From Thaumasiovibrio subtropicus (lineage in GTDB: Bacteria > Pseudomonadota > Gammaproteobacteria > Enterobacterales > Vibrionaceae): 64,000 nucleotides of DNA. The notes below the pieces were generated by a model, which was not told the DNA's origin, did not search any database, and worked only from the letters and a program-made list of their open reading frames with translations. Position 1 is the stretch's first letter, and the number at the start of each line of letters is the position of its first letter. The position numbers and the translations under genes were made by a program. The stretch covers positions 3,533,580 through 3,597,579 of the forward strand of contig NZ_AP023054.1 of NCBI RefSeq assembly GCF_019703835.1, given 5' to 3'. Of this stretch, positions 21,013 through 31,002 are shown one piece after another.

Positions 21013-22206
21013 TTAACTGTTATGTACAGGGTGCCAGCGTCGTCCCAGTTTCATCATCAACATTAGGAATCCTGGGATGAGCAAGAACATGTGAAATGTG
21101 AGCAGTGATGGCGCATCTAAGTTCAACCGCTGGGTCATGCCGACTAGCGCCCCCGCGCCTGTCATTTGTAATAGACCAAGCAATGCAGCAGCTGTGCCCG
21201 CTTTATCACCGAACGGGGCTAACGCTTTGCCAGAACAAGCGCCAAGGATGATCGCAAACCCAATCGCATTAATGAACAGTGGCAACATAAAGGCGAGTGG
21301 CGTCGTACCGCCTTGCAGCAATAAAATACCGCCAACAATGACCAGAGTCATACCCACTTGTAGCGCAAAACGAGTACCAAAACGATCCATCAGCATAGGG
21401 GCAACCAACAATCCGCCAAGAATATTAAAGACGGCATTGACACTAAACCAGCCGGTGAAGGCTTCCATACTCAGCCCCAGATGGTTGATCAACCACATAG
21501 GAGCAGAGGTGACATAAGCCAAAATCACCGCCATGGCGAGCAGACATTGCAATGCATTGAAAAGGAACTGCCCATTACGCAATACGCTAAGGTAGCGCTG
21601 CCAACTAAACATGGTGCTCAGCGAAGGCGACTTTTCATTTTCAGGCTTTGTCTCAGGGAAGCCCCAGCCGATATACACCAATCCCAGTAGGGCAAACAAC
21701 GCCATGAAAGTAAAGTTGCTGCGCCAACCTAAATGGATCGTGAGATAACTGCCCAAAATCGGTGCTAATGCCGGAATAAAGCAGATCACCCCGTTCAGGT
21801 AACTGATCATTTTACCGCTTTTCTCTGCACCAAAACTGTCACGCACACAGGCAAAAGCCGCAACCGATGTCGCACTTGCGGCAATGCCTTGAATCAGCCT
21901 CGCAACGAGCAACATGTTCAAGTCTGTCACCATGACGGCCAAATAAGAGCTCACCGCAAACAGAGCAATACCAAACAAAGCGATAGGTCGACGACCATAG
22001 CGATCGGCGAGCGGTCCTACCACCAGTTGCCCAAGGCCAAAGCTGAGCATGAACCATGTCACCGTGTCTTGAACCCGCACTTCTGGCACTTGAAATTCCG
22101 CAGCCATCACGGGGAGGGCAGGCAAGTAAATATCAATGGCCATTGGACTGAAAAGGACCAAGAAAAACAAAAACATCATTATATTACGTGGTGCCGAACG
22201 ACCCAT
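21013..22206 (-). CDS. Bcr/CflA-family multidrug efflux MFS transporter
   Basis: 397 residues with twelve predicted membrane segments. The N-terminal motif SPMAIDIYLPALPVMAAEF and the MFS loop motif GPLADRYGRRP are diagnostic of the Bcr/CflA group (drug:proton antiport, e.g. bicyclomycin, chloramphenicol or sulfonamide). The specific substrate is unknown. It is divergent from a LysR-type regulator with about 100 bases between, which is a common arrangement for a regulated pump. Confidence 0.9.
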   Translation of the reverse strand: MGRSAPRNIMMFLFFLVLFSPMAIDIYLPALPVMAAEFQVPEVRVQDTVTWFMLSFGLGQLVVGPLADRYGRRPIALFGIALFAVSSYLAVMVTDLNMLLVARLIQGIAASATSVAAFACVRDSFGAEKSGKMISYLNGVICFIPALAPILGSYLTIHLGWRSNFTFMALFALLGLVYIGWGFPETKPENEKSPSLSTMFSWQRYLSVLRNGQFLFNALQCLLAMAVILAYVTSAPMWLINHLGLSMEAFTGWFSVNAVFNILGGLLVAPMLMDRFGTRFALQVGMTLVIVGGILLLQGGTTPLAFMLPLFINAIGFAIILGACSGKALAPFGDKAGTAAALLGLLQMTGAGALVGMTQRLNLDAPSLLTFHMFLLIPGFLMLMMKLGRRWHPVHNS

Positions 22207-22307
22207 TTCACCCCTCCTCTACTTTCTGCTCGCTAGTGTAGAAGAAGAGGTGTTATGAACAGAAATGGTTTATATTCAATTCAGTTTTTCCATTCAGGAA
22301 TATCACA

Positions 22308-23252
22308 ATGTCGATTCCCGCTTTGCTACGTGCCGATCTCAACCTATTGCTCTGTTTGCACATTCTACTGGAGGAGCAGAATGTCACTCGCGCTGCGGCA
22401 CGGCTTCATCTCAGTCAATCCGCAGTCAGTAAGAACCTGGCTAAGTTGCGCGAATGGTTTGATGACCCGCTCTTTACTCGCACCTCACATGGCCTGCAGC
22501 CCACCAGCCGCGCACGCAGTTTACGGCCAACGCTACAAGGCATCATTGGCGACATCGATAAGCTCACCCACCCTGCTGTCTTCAACCCTGAGCTCAGCGA
22601 CCGCCGCTTTAATCTGGCCTTAGTGGAAAGCATCTATCCATTGCTTTTACCCCAGTTTATTGGCGAGCTTTTTCAACAGGGGCCACAAATCACGTTGAAT
22701 ACTCATCAATGGACAAGAGACTCCTTTGAGAAGATGCTAAGCGGCGAAATTGATTTTGGTATTACTGGTAAGGATATTCATCCCCAAGATGCGGCGCTCA
22801 CCATGCTCCCTCCCAAAGGCATTGTGTGGCACGAACTCTATCGAGATTATCAATGCTGCTTGGTACGCCCCTCACATCCCGTATTACAGCAAGAGTGGCA
22901 TCTCGACACCTATTTAACCCAGCGCCATGTTCAAGCGCGTTGCGGTGTTGATGGCAATGATCGCTGGTTGCTTGATTTTAAACTGGCGGAAGAGAACAAA
23001 TTCCGCGATATCGCCATCTGTGTGGCGGACTTTAACAGTGCGGCATCACTCGCCACCCATACCGATCTCGTCTTTACCTGCCCTAGCCACTTTGGGCATT
23101 TGATCGCTCAGCAGCTCAATTTGACCATGTTACCCTTGCCCTACGATTTACCCCCCATGGCCTATACCCTGTTCTGGAGTGAGGATCGAGACAAGGACCC
23201 GGGACACCATTGGCTCCGTGAGCTCATCATTAGTCGAAGTCAGCAGTTATAA
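22308..23252 (+). CDS. LysR-family transcriptional regulator
   Basis: 314 residues. The N-terminal winged helix-turn-helix is clear: DLNLLLCLHILLEEQNVTRAAARLHLSQSAVSKNLAKLREWFDDPLF (about 10-57), followed by a periplasmic-binding-like effector domain. The effector is unknown. It is transcribed away from the Bcr/CflA pump, which is its most likely target together with itself. No LysR box could be fixed with confidence in the 101-base gap. Confidence 0.9.
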   Translation: MSIPALLRADLNLLLCLHILLEEQNVTRAAARLHLSQSAVSKNLAKLREWFDDPLFTRTSHGLQPTSRARSLRPTLQGIIGDIDKLTHPAVFNPELSDRRFNLALVESIYPLLLPQFIGELFQQGPQITLNTHQWTRDSFEKMLSGEIDFGITGKDIHPQDAALTMLPPKGIVWHELYRDYQCCLVRPSHPVLQQEWHLDTYLTQRHVQARCGVDGNDRWLLDFKLAEENKFRDIAICVADFNSAASLATHTDLVFTCPSHFGHLIAQQLNLTMLPLPYDLPPMAYTLFWSEDRDKDPGHHWLRELIISRSQQL

Positions 23253-23421
23253 TCAAAAGCAAGCGAGTCAAACCGAGACTCACAAATCACTGGCGTTAGC
23301 CTAGTGAGACAGGATAGTAAGCTGTTAACACTAGTTGCGGTAAACGATTGCACCACGGCTACAAACGCGCTAGCTTTAACCGCAATGTCGTGAAGACCAA
23401 GAACGATTGAAGGAACAACTG
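23253..23421 (+). other. Intergenic and leader of the aminopeptidase P gene
   Basis: 169 bases without a coding frame. A ribosome site (AAGGA at 23410-23414) precedes the ATG at 23422; the TTG at 23407 is upstream of that site and is not the start. No clear promoter hexamers were picked. Confidence 0.4.
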
Positions 23422-25203
23422 ATGCAAGCAACCCTCACTGAACGCGTCGCCGCCCTACGCGACTGGTTAACTCAACAAAACCTCGATGCGATTGTTATTC
23501 CCCATGAAGATGAATTCCTCGGTGAATACATCCCTGCACATAATGAACGTCTCCTTTGGGCGACGGACTTTACAGGCTCTGCGGGCGCCGCGGTCATTAC
23601 TCGCGATAACGCCGCGATTTTTGTCGATGGTCGCTACACGGTGCAAGTGCGTAAGCAAACGCCAGCCGACCTCTTCGAGTATCGCCACCTCATTGATGAG
23701 CCACCGATGGCTTGGGCAGCACAAACCTTAGCGCAAGGCAGTAAAGTTGCCGTTGATATTCGCCTTCACAATGGCGCTTGGTGGGATGCTCAAAAAGCCG
23801 CACTTGAAGGTAAACTTGAGTTGGTTGCCATCGATGAAAACCCGATTGACGCCTTATGGACAGACCGACCTGTACCAACTCTATCAAATGCCCTACTAAT
23901 GCCTGTTGAAAGCGTGGGTAAATCGAGCTTTGATAAGCGCCAAGCGCGTGGAGCAGAGTTATCACAACAAGGCGCAGATGTTGCCGTGATTACCAGTTTA
24001 GACAGCATCGCCTGGCTCTTAAACGTGCGCGGTGCAGACATTGAGTGTCTGCCAGTACTTCTCTGCCATGCTGTTCTCTTTGCCAATGGTAACGTGGATT
24101 TCTACATCGACGCTGAGCGCCTCCCGGCAGAATTCGCCGCACATGCGGGTGAAGGGGTAACAGTAAAATCCCCAGCAAATTTAAAAGCCGATTTAGCAGC
24201 GCTGCAAGGCCAAAAGGTGCTTGTTGATCCTGCAACAGCGAATGCTTGGACAAAAATCACCTTAGTCGATGCGGGCGCGACCGTAATTGAAAGCGCTGAC
24301 CCATGCCTACTGGCAAAAGCGGCGAAAAACAGCACTGAAATTGCCGGCATGAAAGCCAGTCATATCCGAGATGGCGCGGCTGTCTCTCGATTCCTAGCAT
24401 GGTTTGATCGCGTACTTGCCGCTGGTGAGCGCCCGAATGAACATGTGTTGGCAGAAAAGCTTTGGTCTTTCCGCCAAGAAGATAGCACACTGCGCGATAT
24501 GAGCTTCCACACCATCTCTGCGGCGGGGGGTAATGCGGCGATGTGTCACTACCGTCATAGTGAAGAAAACCCGGGTGAATTGGTAGAAGATAGCCTTTAC
24601 TTGGTTGACTCTGGTGGTCAGTACCTCGATGGCACTACAGATATTACTCGTACCATCACCGTGGGAAATGCTGGCGAAGAGATCAAGAAAACCTTTACGC
24701 TGGTTTTGAAAGGCCACATTAACCTCGCAACTGCGCGCTTCCCTCACGGTACAACAGGGAGCCAACTTGATGCCCTTGCGCGTCAACACCTTTGGGCACA
24801 TGGCTACGACTATGATCATGGCACTGGCCATGGTGTCGGTCACTTCCTCAATGTCCATGAAGGTCCAGCACGTATCGCTAAGCCTGCAAACCCTATCGCA
24901 TTACTGCCGGGTATGGTGCTATCAAATGAGCCAGGATACTACCGCGCCGATGCCTTCGGTATTCGCATTGAGAATTTGGAACTCGTGGTTGAAGTAGAGA
25001 CCGCAGGGGATATGTCCGTACTAGGGTTTGAATCGCTAACCCGTGCGCCTATCGATAAGCGCCTTATTGATCCTAGCCTACTGACCGACGCAGAAATTGC
25101 GTGGTTAAATGACTATCACCAAAAAGTGTGGAATGAAATCTCTCCGCTACTCGACGGTGAAGATAAAGCATGGCTCGAACAGGCAACCTCACCACTCGTG
25201 TAA
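23422..25203 (+). CDS. Xaa-Pro aminopeptidase, long M24B (aminopeptidase P) type
   Basis: 593 residues with the three-domain layout of eukaryote-like aminopeptidase P: two creatinase-like N-terminal domains and a C-terminal pita-bread metal domain. It removes the first residue of peptides with proline second. Metal ligands are seen in LVDSGGQYLDGTTDITRT (two Asp), GTGHGVGHFLNVHEGP (His), LSNEPGYY (Glu) and GIRIENLELV (Glu). It is longer than classical E. coli PepP (441), so a pepP symbol is not used. It is a single gene followed by a terminator that overlaps the end of the converging gene. Confidence 0.92.
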   Translation: MQATLTERVAALRDWLTQQNLDAIVIPHEDEFLGEYIPAHNERLLWATDFTGSAGAAVITRDNAAIFVDGRYTVQVRKQTPADLFEYRHLIDEPPMAWAAQTLAQGSKVAVDIRLHNGAWWDAQKAALEGKLELVAIDENPIDALWTDRPVPTLSNALLMPVESVGKSSFDKRQARGAELSQQGADVAVITSLDSIAWLLNVRGADIECLPVLLCHAVLFANGNVDFYIDAERLPAEFAAHAGEGVTVKSPANLKADLAALQGQKVLVDPATANAWTKITLVDAGATVIESADPCLLAKAAKNSTEIAGMKASHIRDGAAVSRFLAWFDRVLAAGERPNEHVLAEKLWSFRQEDSTLRDMSFHTISAAGGNAAMCHYRHSEENPGELVEDSLYLVDSGGQYLDGTTDITRTITVGNAGEEIKKTFTLVLKGHINLATARFPHGTTGSQLDALARQHLWAHGYDYDHGTGHGVGHFLNVHEGPARIAKPANPIALLPGMVLSNEPGYYRADAFGIRIENLELVVEVETAGDMSVLGFESLTRAPIDKRLIDPSLLTDAEIAWLNDYHQKVWNEISPLLDGEDKAWLEQATSPLV

Positions 25204-25212
25204 TCAAACAAA

Positions 25213-25238
25213 GCCGGGCTATTGCCCGGCGTTGTTTT
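25213..25238 (+). terminator. Terminator of the aminopeptidase P gene
   Basis: A perfect 7-bp GC stem (GCCGGGC with GCCCGGC), 4-base loop, then GTTGTTTT. The hairpin covers the last codons and stop codon of the convergent minus-strand gene, so both genes end inside it. Confidence 0.8.
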
Positions 25239-25872
25239 GCGTATGCCCACTAGAATTCATCGAATCATCTGCGGCTTGTCGTAAGATTGCATTGACAGCA
25301 GCTTCAAATCTATCTTTTTCTGCACCATCACAACCGTAAATCTTGACGACTTTTCCTCGAACGATATGGATTGTTTGGCAACTACCTTCTAAAGTGTTCT
25401 GAAAAAAATACTGAACTAGCCCCTCTCTATTTCGCGTTACCCGCAAACGAATATCACTTGGCTCCATACGTGGATAATAATCGTAATCATCAATAAAACC
25501 ATCAGGATCATCCGTGAGTTTCCAGTCTTTATGACTCAATGCCGACTCTTGGTAATAAACTCGCCAAACATGCTGAAAGTCATTTTGCTTAGCTAAAGCT
25601 AGTTCATATTGATGGACTTCACGAAACAGCTCTAGAACACTCTGAGGTGGTGACGTAACCACATACCTCAAAGAAATTCGATAGCCACCCCCACTATACA
25701 CAAGCGCATCTTCACCACGTATCAACAAGGCACCTTCAGAAGGCTCAATATGCGTAGCGATAGGAACAGGGTGAATGGCAAACGTATTAGGCTCTTTTCG
25801 ATAAACACCAAGTAAGAGAGTAAAGACAACCAATAACATGATTACCTGCACTTCTCGACGCCGTAAGTTCAT
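25219..25872 (-). CDS. Unrecognised membrane-anchored protein coupled to rep
   Basis: 217 residues from the ATG at 25872, which overlaps the rep stop by one base (TGATG). No family recognised. Residues 5-25 form one hydrophobic segment after basic residues ([22 protein letters not shown]), so the bulk is probably periplasmic or a signal-anchored domain. The rest has a mixed alpha/beta look with paired cysteines (EGSCQTIHIV and KIYGCDG, about 27 apart) that could form a disulfide. The acidic DDPDGFIDDYDYYP stretch is notable. Translation coupling to a DNA helicase gene does not by itself imply a DNA role. Confidence 0.75.
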   Translation of the reverse strand: MNLRRREVQVIMLLVVFTLLLGVYRKEPNTFAIHPVPIATHIEPSEGALLIRGEDALVYSGGGYRISLRYVVTSPPQSVLELFREVHQYELALAKQNDFQHVWRVYYQESALSHKDWKLTDDPDGFIDDYDYYPRMEPSDIRLRVTRNREGLVQYFFQNTLEGSCQTIHIVRGKVVKIYGCDGAEKDRFEAAVNAILRQAADDSMNSSGHTQNNAGQ

Positions 25873-27890
25873 CACTTTTTAAACAGACTCGCGCGCAGGT
25901 TAGCAATCGTATTCTGTCCTTTCTGCATCCGCTCTTCCGCTGTCACTTTCGGCTTATCGCGCTCATACTGGAGATCATCTTGCGGGAGTTCATCTAAGAA
26001 TCGGCTAGGCTCTGGCTTGATCAGCTCGCCAAATTGACGCCGTTCTTTACACAGCGTGAAGGTCAACTCGCGTTGCGCTCGCGTAATACCCACATACGCA
26101 AGGCGACGCTCTTCTTCAACGTTGTCTTCATCAATGCTGACTTGGTGAGGCAAAATTCCTTCTTCCATGCCGATCAGATAAACATAGGGGAACTCTAAAC
26201 CTTTCGATGCGTGCAGAGTCATCAACTGCACCTGATCAGCGTCATCATCCTCTTCACCTCGCTCCATCATGTCGCGAAGCGTTAAACGCTGCACAACCTC
26301 TTTCAAGGTTTTCTCTTCTTGGTCGTAATTGTCACCTTCTAAATCGGCAACAATCCAACTATAGAGATCAGAGACATTTTTCATCCGCATCTCTGCGGCT
26401 TTTGGACTCGCTGAAGTTTCGTACAACCAATCTTCGTAGTTGATATCTCGTACCAAGGCACGCACAGCGGCAACCGTATCACCGCGTTCCGCGTTGTCAG
26501 CTAAACGCACCACCCATTCGGTGAATTTTCGTAGTGATTCGAGCCCGCGCCCTTTGAGATGATGCTCTAACCCCAGCTCAAAACTTGCCTCAAATAGGCT
26601 CTTACCTCGCATATTTGCGTAGGTGCCTAATTTTTCTAGGGTAGCAGGACCAATTTCACGGCGTGGTGTATTGACGATACGTAAAAACGCGTTGTCATCA
26701 TCATGGTTAGTCAATAAGCGTAAGTACGCCATGATGTCTTTAATCTCTGCACGCGAGAAAAAGGACGTTCCCCCAGAGATCTTATAGGGCACGCGGTTTT
26801 GCATCATGGATTTTTCGATCAAGCGTGACTGGTGGTTACCACGATAAAGAACGGCATAGTCTTTGTAATCATGGTTATTCATGAAACGATGGGCAATCAG
26901 CTCGCCGACCACACGCTCTGCTTCATGCTCTTCATTATTGGCTTTGAGCACTTTCAGGGGTTCGCCTTCACCCAGTTCTGAAAAGAGTCGCTTCTCGAAG
27001 AGGTGGGGGTTGTTCGCAATCAAGATATTCGCGCTTTTTAGAATGCGCTTTGTCGAGCGATAGTTTTGCTCTAGCTTAATCACCTTTAGCGCAGGAAAAT
27101 CTTTTTGCAATAAGCCAAGATTCTCAGGTTGGGCTCCGCGCCAGCTATAAATCGACTGGTCATCATCCCCAACCACAGTAAAGCGGGCACGCTCGCCAAC
27201 CAATAGCTTGACTAACAAGTACTGGCTGGTGTTGGTATCTTGATACTCATCGACCAATAAGTAACGAATGCGATTTTGCCACCGCTCCTTCACTTCGGGA
27301 TGCAACTGCATTAACAACACTGGCATCAATATCAGATCATCAAAATCGAGGGCGTTATAGGCCTTCATCTGCTTTTGATACATGTCATAACAAAAAGCAA
27401 AGAGTTGCTCTTTCTCGCCTTGCGCATGCACTTTTGCCTGTTCTGGAAGCAGCATGGCATTTTTCCAATTGGAGATAGTGTGCACAAGTTGGCTAAGCAG
27501 ATCTTTGTCATTATCGAGCTGCTTTTCCGTTAGCTCTTTAAGGAGGGCCATTTGGTCTTGGTCATCAAACAACGAAAAGTTACTTTTCAAGCCAAGTAAC
27601 TTATATTCTCGCTTGATGATATCCAACCCCAAGGTATGAAACGTCGACACCATTAGCCCTTTGGACTCTTTCTTTCCTAAGGTTTGCCCGACGCGCTCTT
27701 TCATCTCACGCGCCGCTTTGTTGGTAAAGGTGACCGCGGCAATATTGCGGGGTTTATACCCGCATTGCTGAACCAAGTAAGCAATTTTATTGGTGATAAC
27801 ACGTGTTTTGCCTGAACCAGCACCTGCTAAGACAAGGCAAGGGCCCGAGACAAATTTCACCGCTTCATCTTGGCTAGGGTTAAGTTTCAT
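25872..27890 (-). CDS. rep: ATP-dependent DNA helicase Rep
   Basis: Superfamily 1A 3'-5' helicase, 672 residues, that clears replication forks. Motifs: Walker [18 protein letters not shown], motif Ia [14 protein letters not shown], motif [10 protein letters not shown], motif [16 protein letters not shown], motif [14 protein letters not shown], motif [16 protein letters not shown], motif [16 protein letters not shown]. UvrD is the main alternative, but length and ends ([11 protein letters not shown]...; RASLFKK) fit Rep. The following small gene starts inside its stop codon. Confidence 0.95.
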   Translation of the reverse strand: MKLNPSQDEAVKFVSGPCLVLAGAGSGKTRVITNKIAYLVQQCGYKPRNIAAVTFTNKAAREMKERVGQTLGKKESKGLMVSTFHTLGLDIIKREYKLLGLKSNFSLFDDQDQMALLKELTEKQLDNDKDLLSQLVHTISNWKNAMLLPEQAKVHAQGEKEQLFAFCYDMYQKQMKAYNALDFDDLILMPVLLMQLHPEVKERWQNRIRYLLVDEYQDTNTSQYLLVKLLVGERARFTVVGDDDQSIYSWRGAQPENLGLLQKDFPALKVIKLEQNYRSTKRILKSANILIANNPHLFEKRLFSELGEGEPLKVLKANNEEHEAERVVGELIAHRFMNNHDYKDYAVLYRGNHQSRLIEKSMMQNRVPYKISGGTSFFSRAEIKDIMAYLRLLTNHDDDNAFLRIVNTPRREIGPATLEKLGTYANMRGKSLFEASFELGLEHHLKGRGLESLRKFTEWVVRLADNAERGDTVAAVRALVRDINYEDWLYETSASPKAAEMRMKNVSDLYSWIVADLEGDNYDQEEKTLKEVVQRLTLRDMMERGEEDDDADQVQLMTLHASKGLEFPYVYLIGMEEGILPHQVSIDEDNVEEERRLAYVGITRAQRELTFTLCKERRQFGELIKPEPSRFLDELPQDDLQYERDKPKVTAEERMQKGQNTIANLRASLFKK

Positions 27891-28148
27891 TGCGCTATCA
27901 CCTTTCTATCAATTCGGTCTGCATTGTAGTGACCTGAGCGATAAAGTCTACGCTGATCACCAAGGGATGTCTCAGTTCAAAGTCTTACCCTGAACCTAGA
28001 CCACAATGCGATACGTAAGCAAAGCAAGGTAACGATTCCCAACATCACCTAGCGAACATCGCGCTTTTTTAGAATAAATGATCAACGCCTCACGACATCA
28101 ATCGAGGCTTTGCTTACAATATGGCAAGAATGATTAAGGAGTGACGAC

Positions 28149-28415
28149 ATGATCGACCCGAAAAAATTAGAACAGCTTGCAAAACAGATTCAAGATGCAA
28201 TGCCTCAGCCAGTGAAAGAGCTCGGCAACGATGTTGAGACGAAAGCCAAGCAAGTCATCCAAGCACAGCTGAGCAAGTTGGATGTGGTTAGCCGCGAAGA
28301 ATTTGACGTACAAACCCAAGTGTTGATGCGTACTCGCCAAAAACTGACTGAGCTCGAAGCGAAATTCGCTGAGTTAGAAGCAAAGCTGACAGAAACAGAA
28401 GAGAAAAGCGACTAA
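28149..28415 (+). CDS. ubiK: Ubiquinone biosynthesis accessory factor UbiK
   Basis: 88-residue membrane-fusogenic (BMFP, YqiC) family protein. It begins [19 protein letters not shown] and ends in a strong coiled coil ([20 protein letters not shown]), through which the family trimerises. UbiK binds UbiJ in the soluble ubiquinone-synthesis complex and is needed for efficient aerobic ubiquinone production. It stands alone, 258 bases from rep, with a strong terminator shared with ilvC. Confidence 0.92.
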   Translation: MIDPKKLEQLAKQIQDAMPQPVKELGNDVETKAKQVIQAQLSKLDVVSREEFDVQTQVLMRTRQKLTELEAKFAELEAKLTETEEKSD

Positions 28416-28446
28416 CACGCCTTGCGTTTACAAAGACACGCGGACG

Positions 28447-28479
28447 AAAAAGCCCGGTACTATTAATACCGGGCTTTTT
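28447..28479. terminator. Bidirectional terminator between ubiK and ilvC
   Basis: A perfect 13-bp stem (AAAAAGCCCGGTA with TACCGGGCTTTTT) with a 7-base loop, flanked by A and T runs. It serves both convergent genes. Confidence 0.95.
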
Positions 28480-28506
28480 AACAAACCGTGCTTAAGGGTA
28501 TGAGTT

Positions 28507-29991
28507 TTAACCGCCTACGGCGATATCTTTCATATCTGTCATGTAACCGCGTAGTTCTGTACCAATCCACTCTACAGGATGGTTACGAATCGCCTCGTTG
28601 ACTTTAATTAGCGTGCTGTTATCAACTTGATTGCTCGTCTCACCTAGGCCTTTACCGATAACATCAGTACCGACATCTGACATGAACTTCTCACGGAGAA
28701 GCGGTGTTGCTACATTAGCGAACAAGTAGTTACCGTACTCTGCAGTATCAGAGATAACCACGTTCATCTCATAAAGACGCTTACGAGCAATCGTGTTAGC
28801 AATCAATGGTAATTCATGCAGAGACTCATAGTATGCTGATTCTTCAATAATGCCAGAGTCCGTCATTGCTTCGAACGCAAGCTCAACACCCGCTTTAACC
28901 ATCGCAACCATCAAGATGCCGTTATCAAAGTACTCTTGCTCAGGGATCTCAACGTCACTCTCAGGGTAGTTTTCAAAGGCCGTTTCACCAGTCTCTTCAC
29001 GCCATTTGAATAGGTTGACATCATCATTAGCCCAATCAGCCATCATGGTTGCAGAGAATTCACCTTGAATGATGTCATCCATGTGCTTGTTGTATAGCGG
29101 GCGCATTAGCTCTTTTAGCTCTTCAGCAAGCTCAAATGCTTTTAGCTTACCTGGGTTAGATAGGCGATCCATCATGTGCGTGATGCCACCGAACTTCAGT
29201 GCTTCGGTGATGGTTTCCCAACCGTATTGCAGAAGCTTACCGGCGTAACCCGCATCAATACCTTCAGCAACCATCTTCTCATAACAAACGATAGAGCCCG
29301 CTTGTAACATACCACAAAGGATAGTCTGCTCACCCATAAGGTCTGATTTCACTTCAGCAACGAATGAAGACTCTAGAACACCCGCGCGATGGCCACCCGT
29401 TGCCGCTGCCCATGCTTTCGCAATTTCAAAACCTTCGCCTTTTGGATCATTCTCAGGGTGAACGGCGATAAGTGTAGGTACACCAAAGCCACGCTTGTAC
29501 TCTTCACGCACTTCAGTCCCCGGACACTTAGGAGCAACCATAACAACAGTAATATCTTCACGGATCTGTTGGCCAACTTCGACGATATTAAAGCCATGTG
29601 AGTAACCTAAAGCCGCGCCTTGCTTCATCAAAGGCATCACAGTCTCAACAACATTAGAGTGCTGTTTGTCTGGCGTAAGGTTAACGACTAGGTCTGCTTG
29701 AGGGATTAGCTCTTCGTAACTACCCACGACAAAGCCATTGTCAGCCGCATTATGGTAAGACTGACGTTTCTCATCGATAGCAGCTTGACGCAATGCATAT
29801 GAGATATCGAGGCCAGAGTCACGCATGTTTAAGCCTTGGTTTAAACCTTGCGCACCACAGCCAACAATGACCACTTTCTTGCCTTTGAGGAAATCCGCTT
29901 CGGTCGCAAACTCGTTACGATCCATAAAACGACATACACCTAGCTGTGCTAATTGTTGACGTAAGTTCAACGTATTAAAGTAATTGGCCAT
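28507..29991 (-). CDS. ilvC: Ketol-acid reductoisomerase, class II
   Basis: Second step of valine/isoleucine synthesis, converting acetolactate or acetohydroxybutyrate with NADPH and magnesium. 494 residues, the long class II form found in enterics and vibrios. The Rossmann motif [29 protein letters not shown] and the duplicated knotted domain with [13 protein letters not shown] and EE...[11 protein letters not shown]-type metal residues are visible. It is transcribed away from ilvY with a LysR operator between, so it is expected to be induced by its substrates through IlvY. Confidence 0.97.
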   Translation of the reverse strand: MANYFNTLNLRQQLAQLGVCRFMDRNEFATEADFLKGKKVVIVGCGAQGLNQGLNMRDSGLDISYALRQAAIDEKRQSYHNAADNGFVVGSYEELIPQADLVVNLTPDKQHSNVVETVMPLMKQGAALGYSHGFNIVEVGQQIREDITVVMVAPKCPGTEVREEYKRGFGVPTLIAVHPENDPKGEGFEIAKAWAAATGGHRAGVLESSFVAEVKSDLMGEQTILCGMLQAGSIVCYEKMVAEGIDAGYAGKLLQYGWETITEALKFGGITHMMDRLSNPGKLKAFELAEELKELMRPLYNKHMDDIIQGEFSATMMADWANDDVNLFKWREETGETAFENYPESDVEIPEQEYFDNGILMVAMVKAGVELAFEAMTDSGIIEESAYYESLHELPLIANTIARKRLYEMNVVISDTAEYGNYLFANVATPLLREKFMSDVGTDVIGKGLGETSNQVDNSTLIKVNEAIRNHPVEWIGTELRGYMTDMKDIAVGG

Positions 29992-30096
29992 CTCACATAT
30001 CTCCGTAAATTATTGTCCGTGTAGGTATTTTCACCCGATAACCAGAGTCTAATGCAGGTCTTTCGTTGCTTAAAGTGATATATTAACAACAACATC

Positions 30097-30111
30097 TTGC
30101 AATAAATGCAA
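30097..30111. promoter_or_regulatory. Probable IlvY operator
   Basis: A perfect dyad TTGCA-N5-TGCAA in the 138-base gap between ilvC and ilvY. It has the T-N11-A core of LysR sites and the TTGCAA arms known for IlvY operators. A weaker half-site pair lies nearer ilvC, around 30054-30070. Confidence 0.75.
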
Positions 30112-30129
30112 CATAGGCCGAACAGGACG

Positions 30130-31002
30130 ATGAATCTAAAAAACCTACAACTCTTTGTCCACCTTTGCGATTCAAAGAGCTTCAACCAAACCGCGCAGCA
30201 AAATCATGTCAGTCCTTCGACTTTAAGTCGCATTATTCAACGCTTAGAAGGTGATGTGGGCCAAACACTGTTTATTCGTGACAATCGCAGTGTCGAACTC
30301 ACGATGGTCGCTAAGAAGATGTATCCATTAGCAGTGAACATGCTCTCTGAGTGGCAGCACCTCAGGCAGATAACACAGGATGATGATACTTTGTTGCAAG
30401 GTGAAATACGTATGTTCTGTTCAGTGACCGCAAGCTACAGTCACCTACCTACCGTATTAAATCAGTTCAGACTCAATTACCCGCAGATAGAAATAAAACT
30501 CACCACAGGCGATCCTGCAGGCGCGATAGATCGGGTGCTCAATGATGAAGTAGATATTGCGATTGCTGCACAGCCAGATCAAATCCCAAGTAAACTGGCA
30601 TTTAATACAATAGGTGATGTAACTATGTCGGTCATTGCACCTACCCTCTCGACTCAATTTAGCAAACAGCTGCAGCAACCCGCTGCGAGCTGGCGAGACG
30701 TGCCCTTTATTGTTGCAGATTCAGGTACAGCTCGTGACAGAGCGGAACAATGGTTTAAGCAACAGAAGCTTAAACCCGCTATTTATGCGCAAGTTGAAGG
30801 CCATGAAGCGATAGTAAGTATGGTCGCATTGGGGTGCGGTATTGGAATAGCACCTGATGTCGTCATCGACAACAGCCCAGTGAAAGATAAAGTTGAACGA
30901 CTCAAAGTTGCGTCGGTTTCACCAATGAAACTAGGGCTCTGCTGCCTTAAGAAGCGCGCAGCAGAGCCGCTGCTACAAGCCATGCTGGCTCTTGTTAGTT
31001 AA
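30130..31002 (+). CDS. ilvY: LysR-family activator IlvY
   Basis: 290 residues from the ATG at 30130 (MNLKNLQLFVHLCDSKSFNQTA); an upstream in-frame ATG at 30106 lies beside the operator and is rejected. The winged helix-turn-helix occupies about residues 1-60 (QNHVSPSTLSRIIQRLEGDVGQTLF), then the effector-binding domain. Position back-to-back with ilvC is diagnostic: IlvY activates ilvC when acetolactate or acetohydroxybutyrate is bound and represses itself. Its stop meets the end of the converging lipoprotein gene with no gap. Confidence 0.95.
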   Translation: MNLKNLQLFVHLCDSKSFNQTAQQNHVSPSTLSRIIQRLEGDVGQTLFIRDNRSVELTMVAKKMYPLAVNMLSEWQHLRQITQDDDTLLQGEIRMFCSVTASYSHLPTVLNQFRLNYPQIEIKLTTGDPAGAIDRVLNDEVDIAIAAQPDQIPSKLAFNTIGDVTMSVIAPTLSTQFSKQLQQPAASWRDVPFIVADSGTARDRAEQWFKQQKLKPAIYAQVEGHEAIVSMVALGCGIGIAPDVVIDNSPVKDKVERLKVASVSPMKLGLCCLKKRAAEPLLQAMLALVS

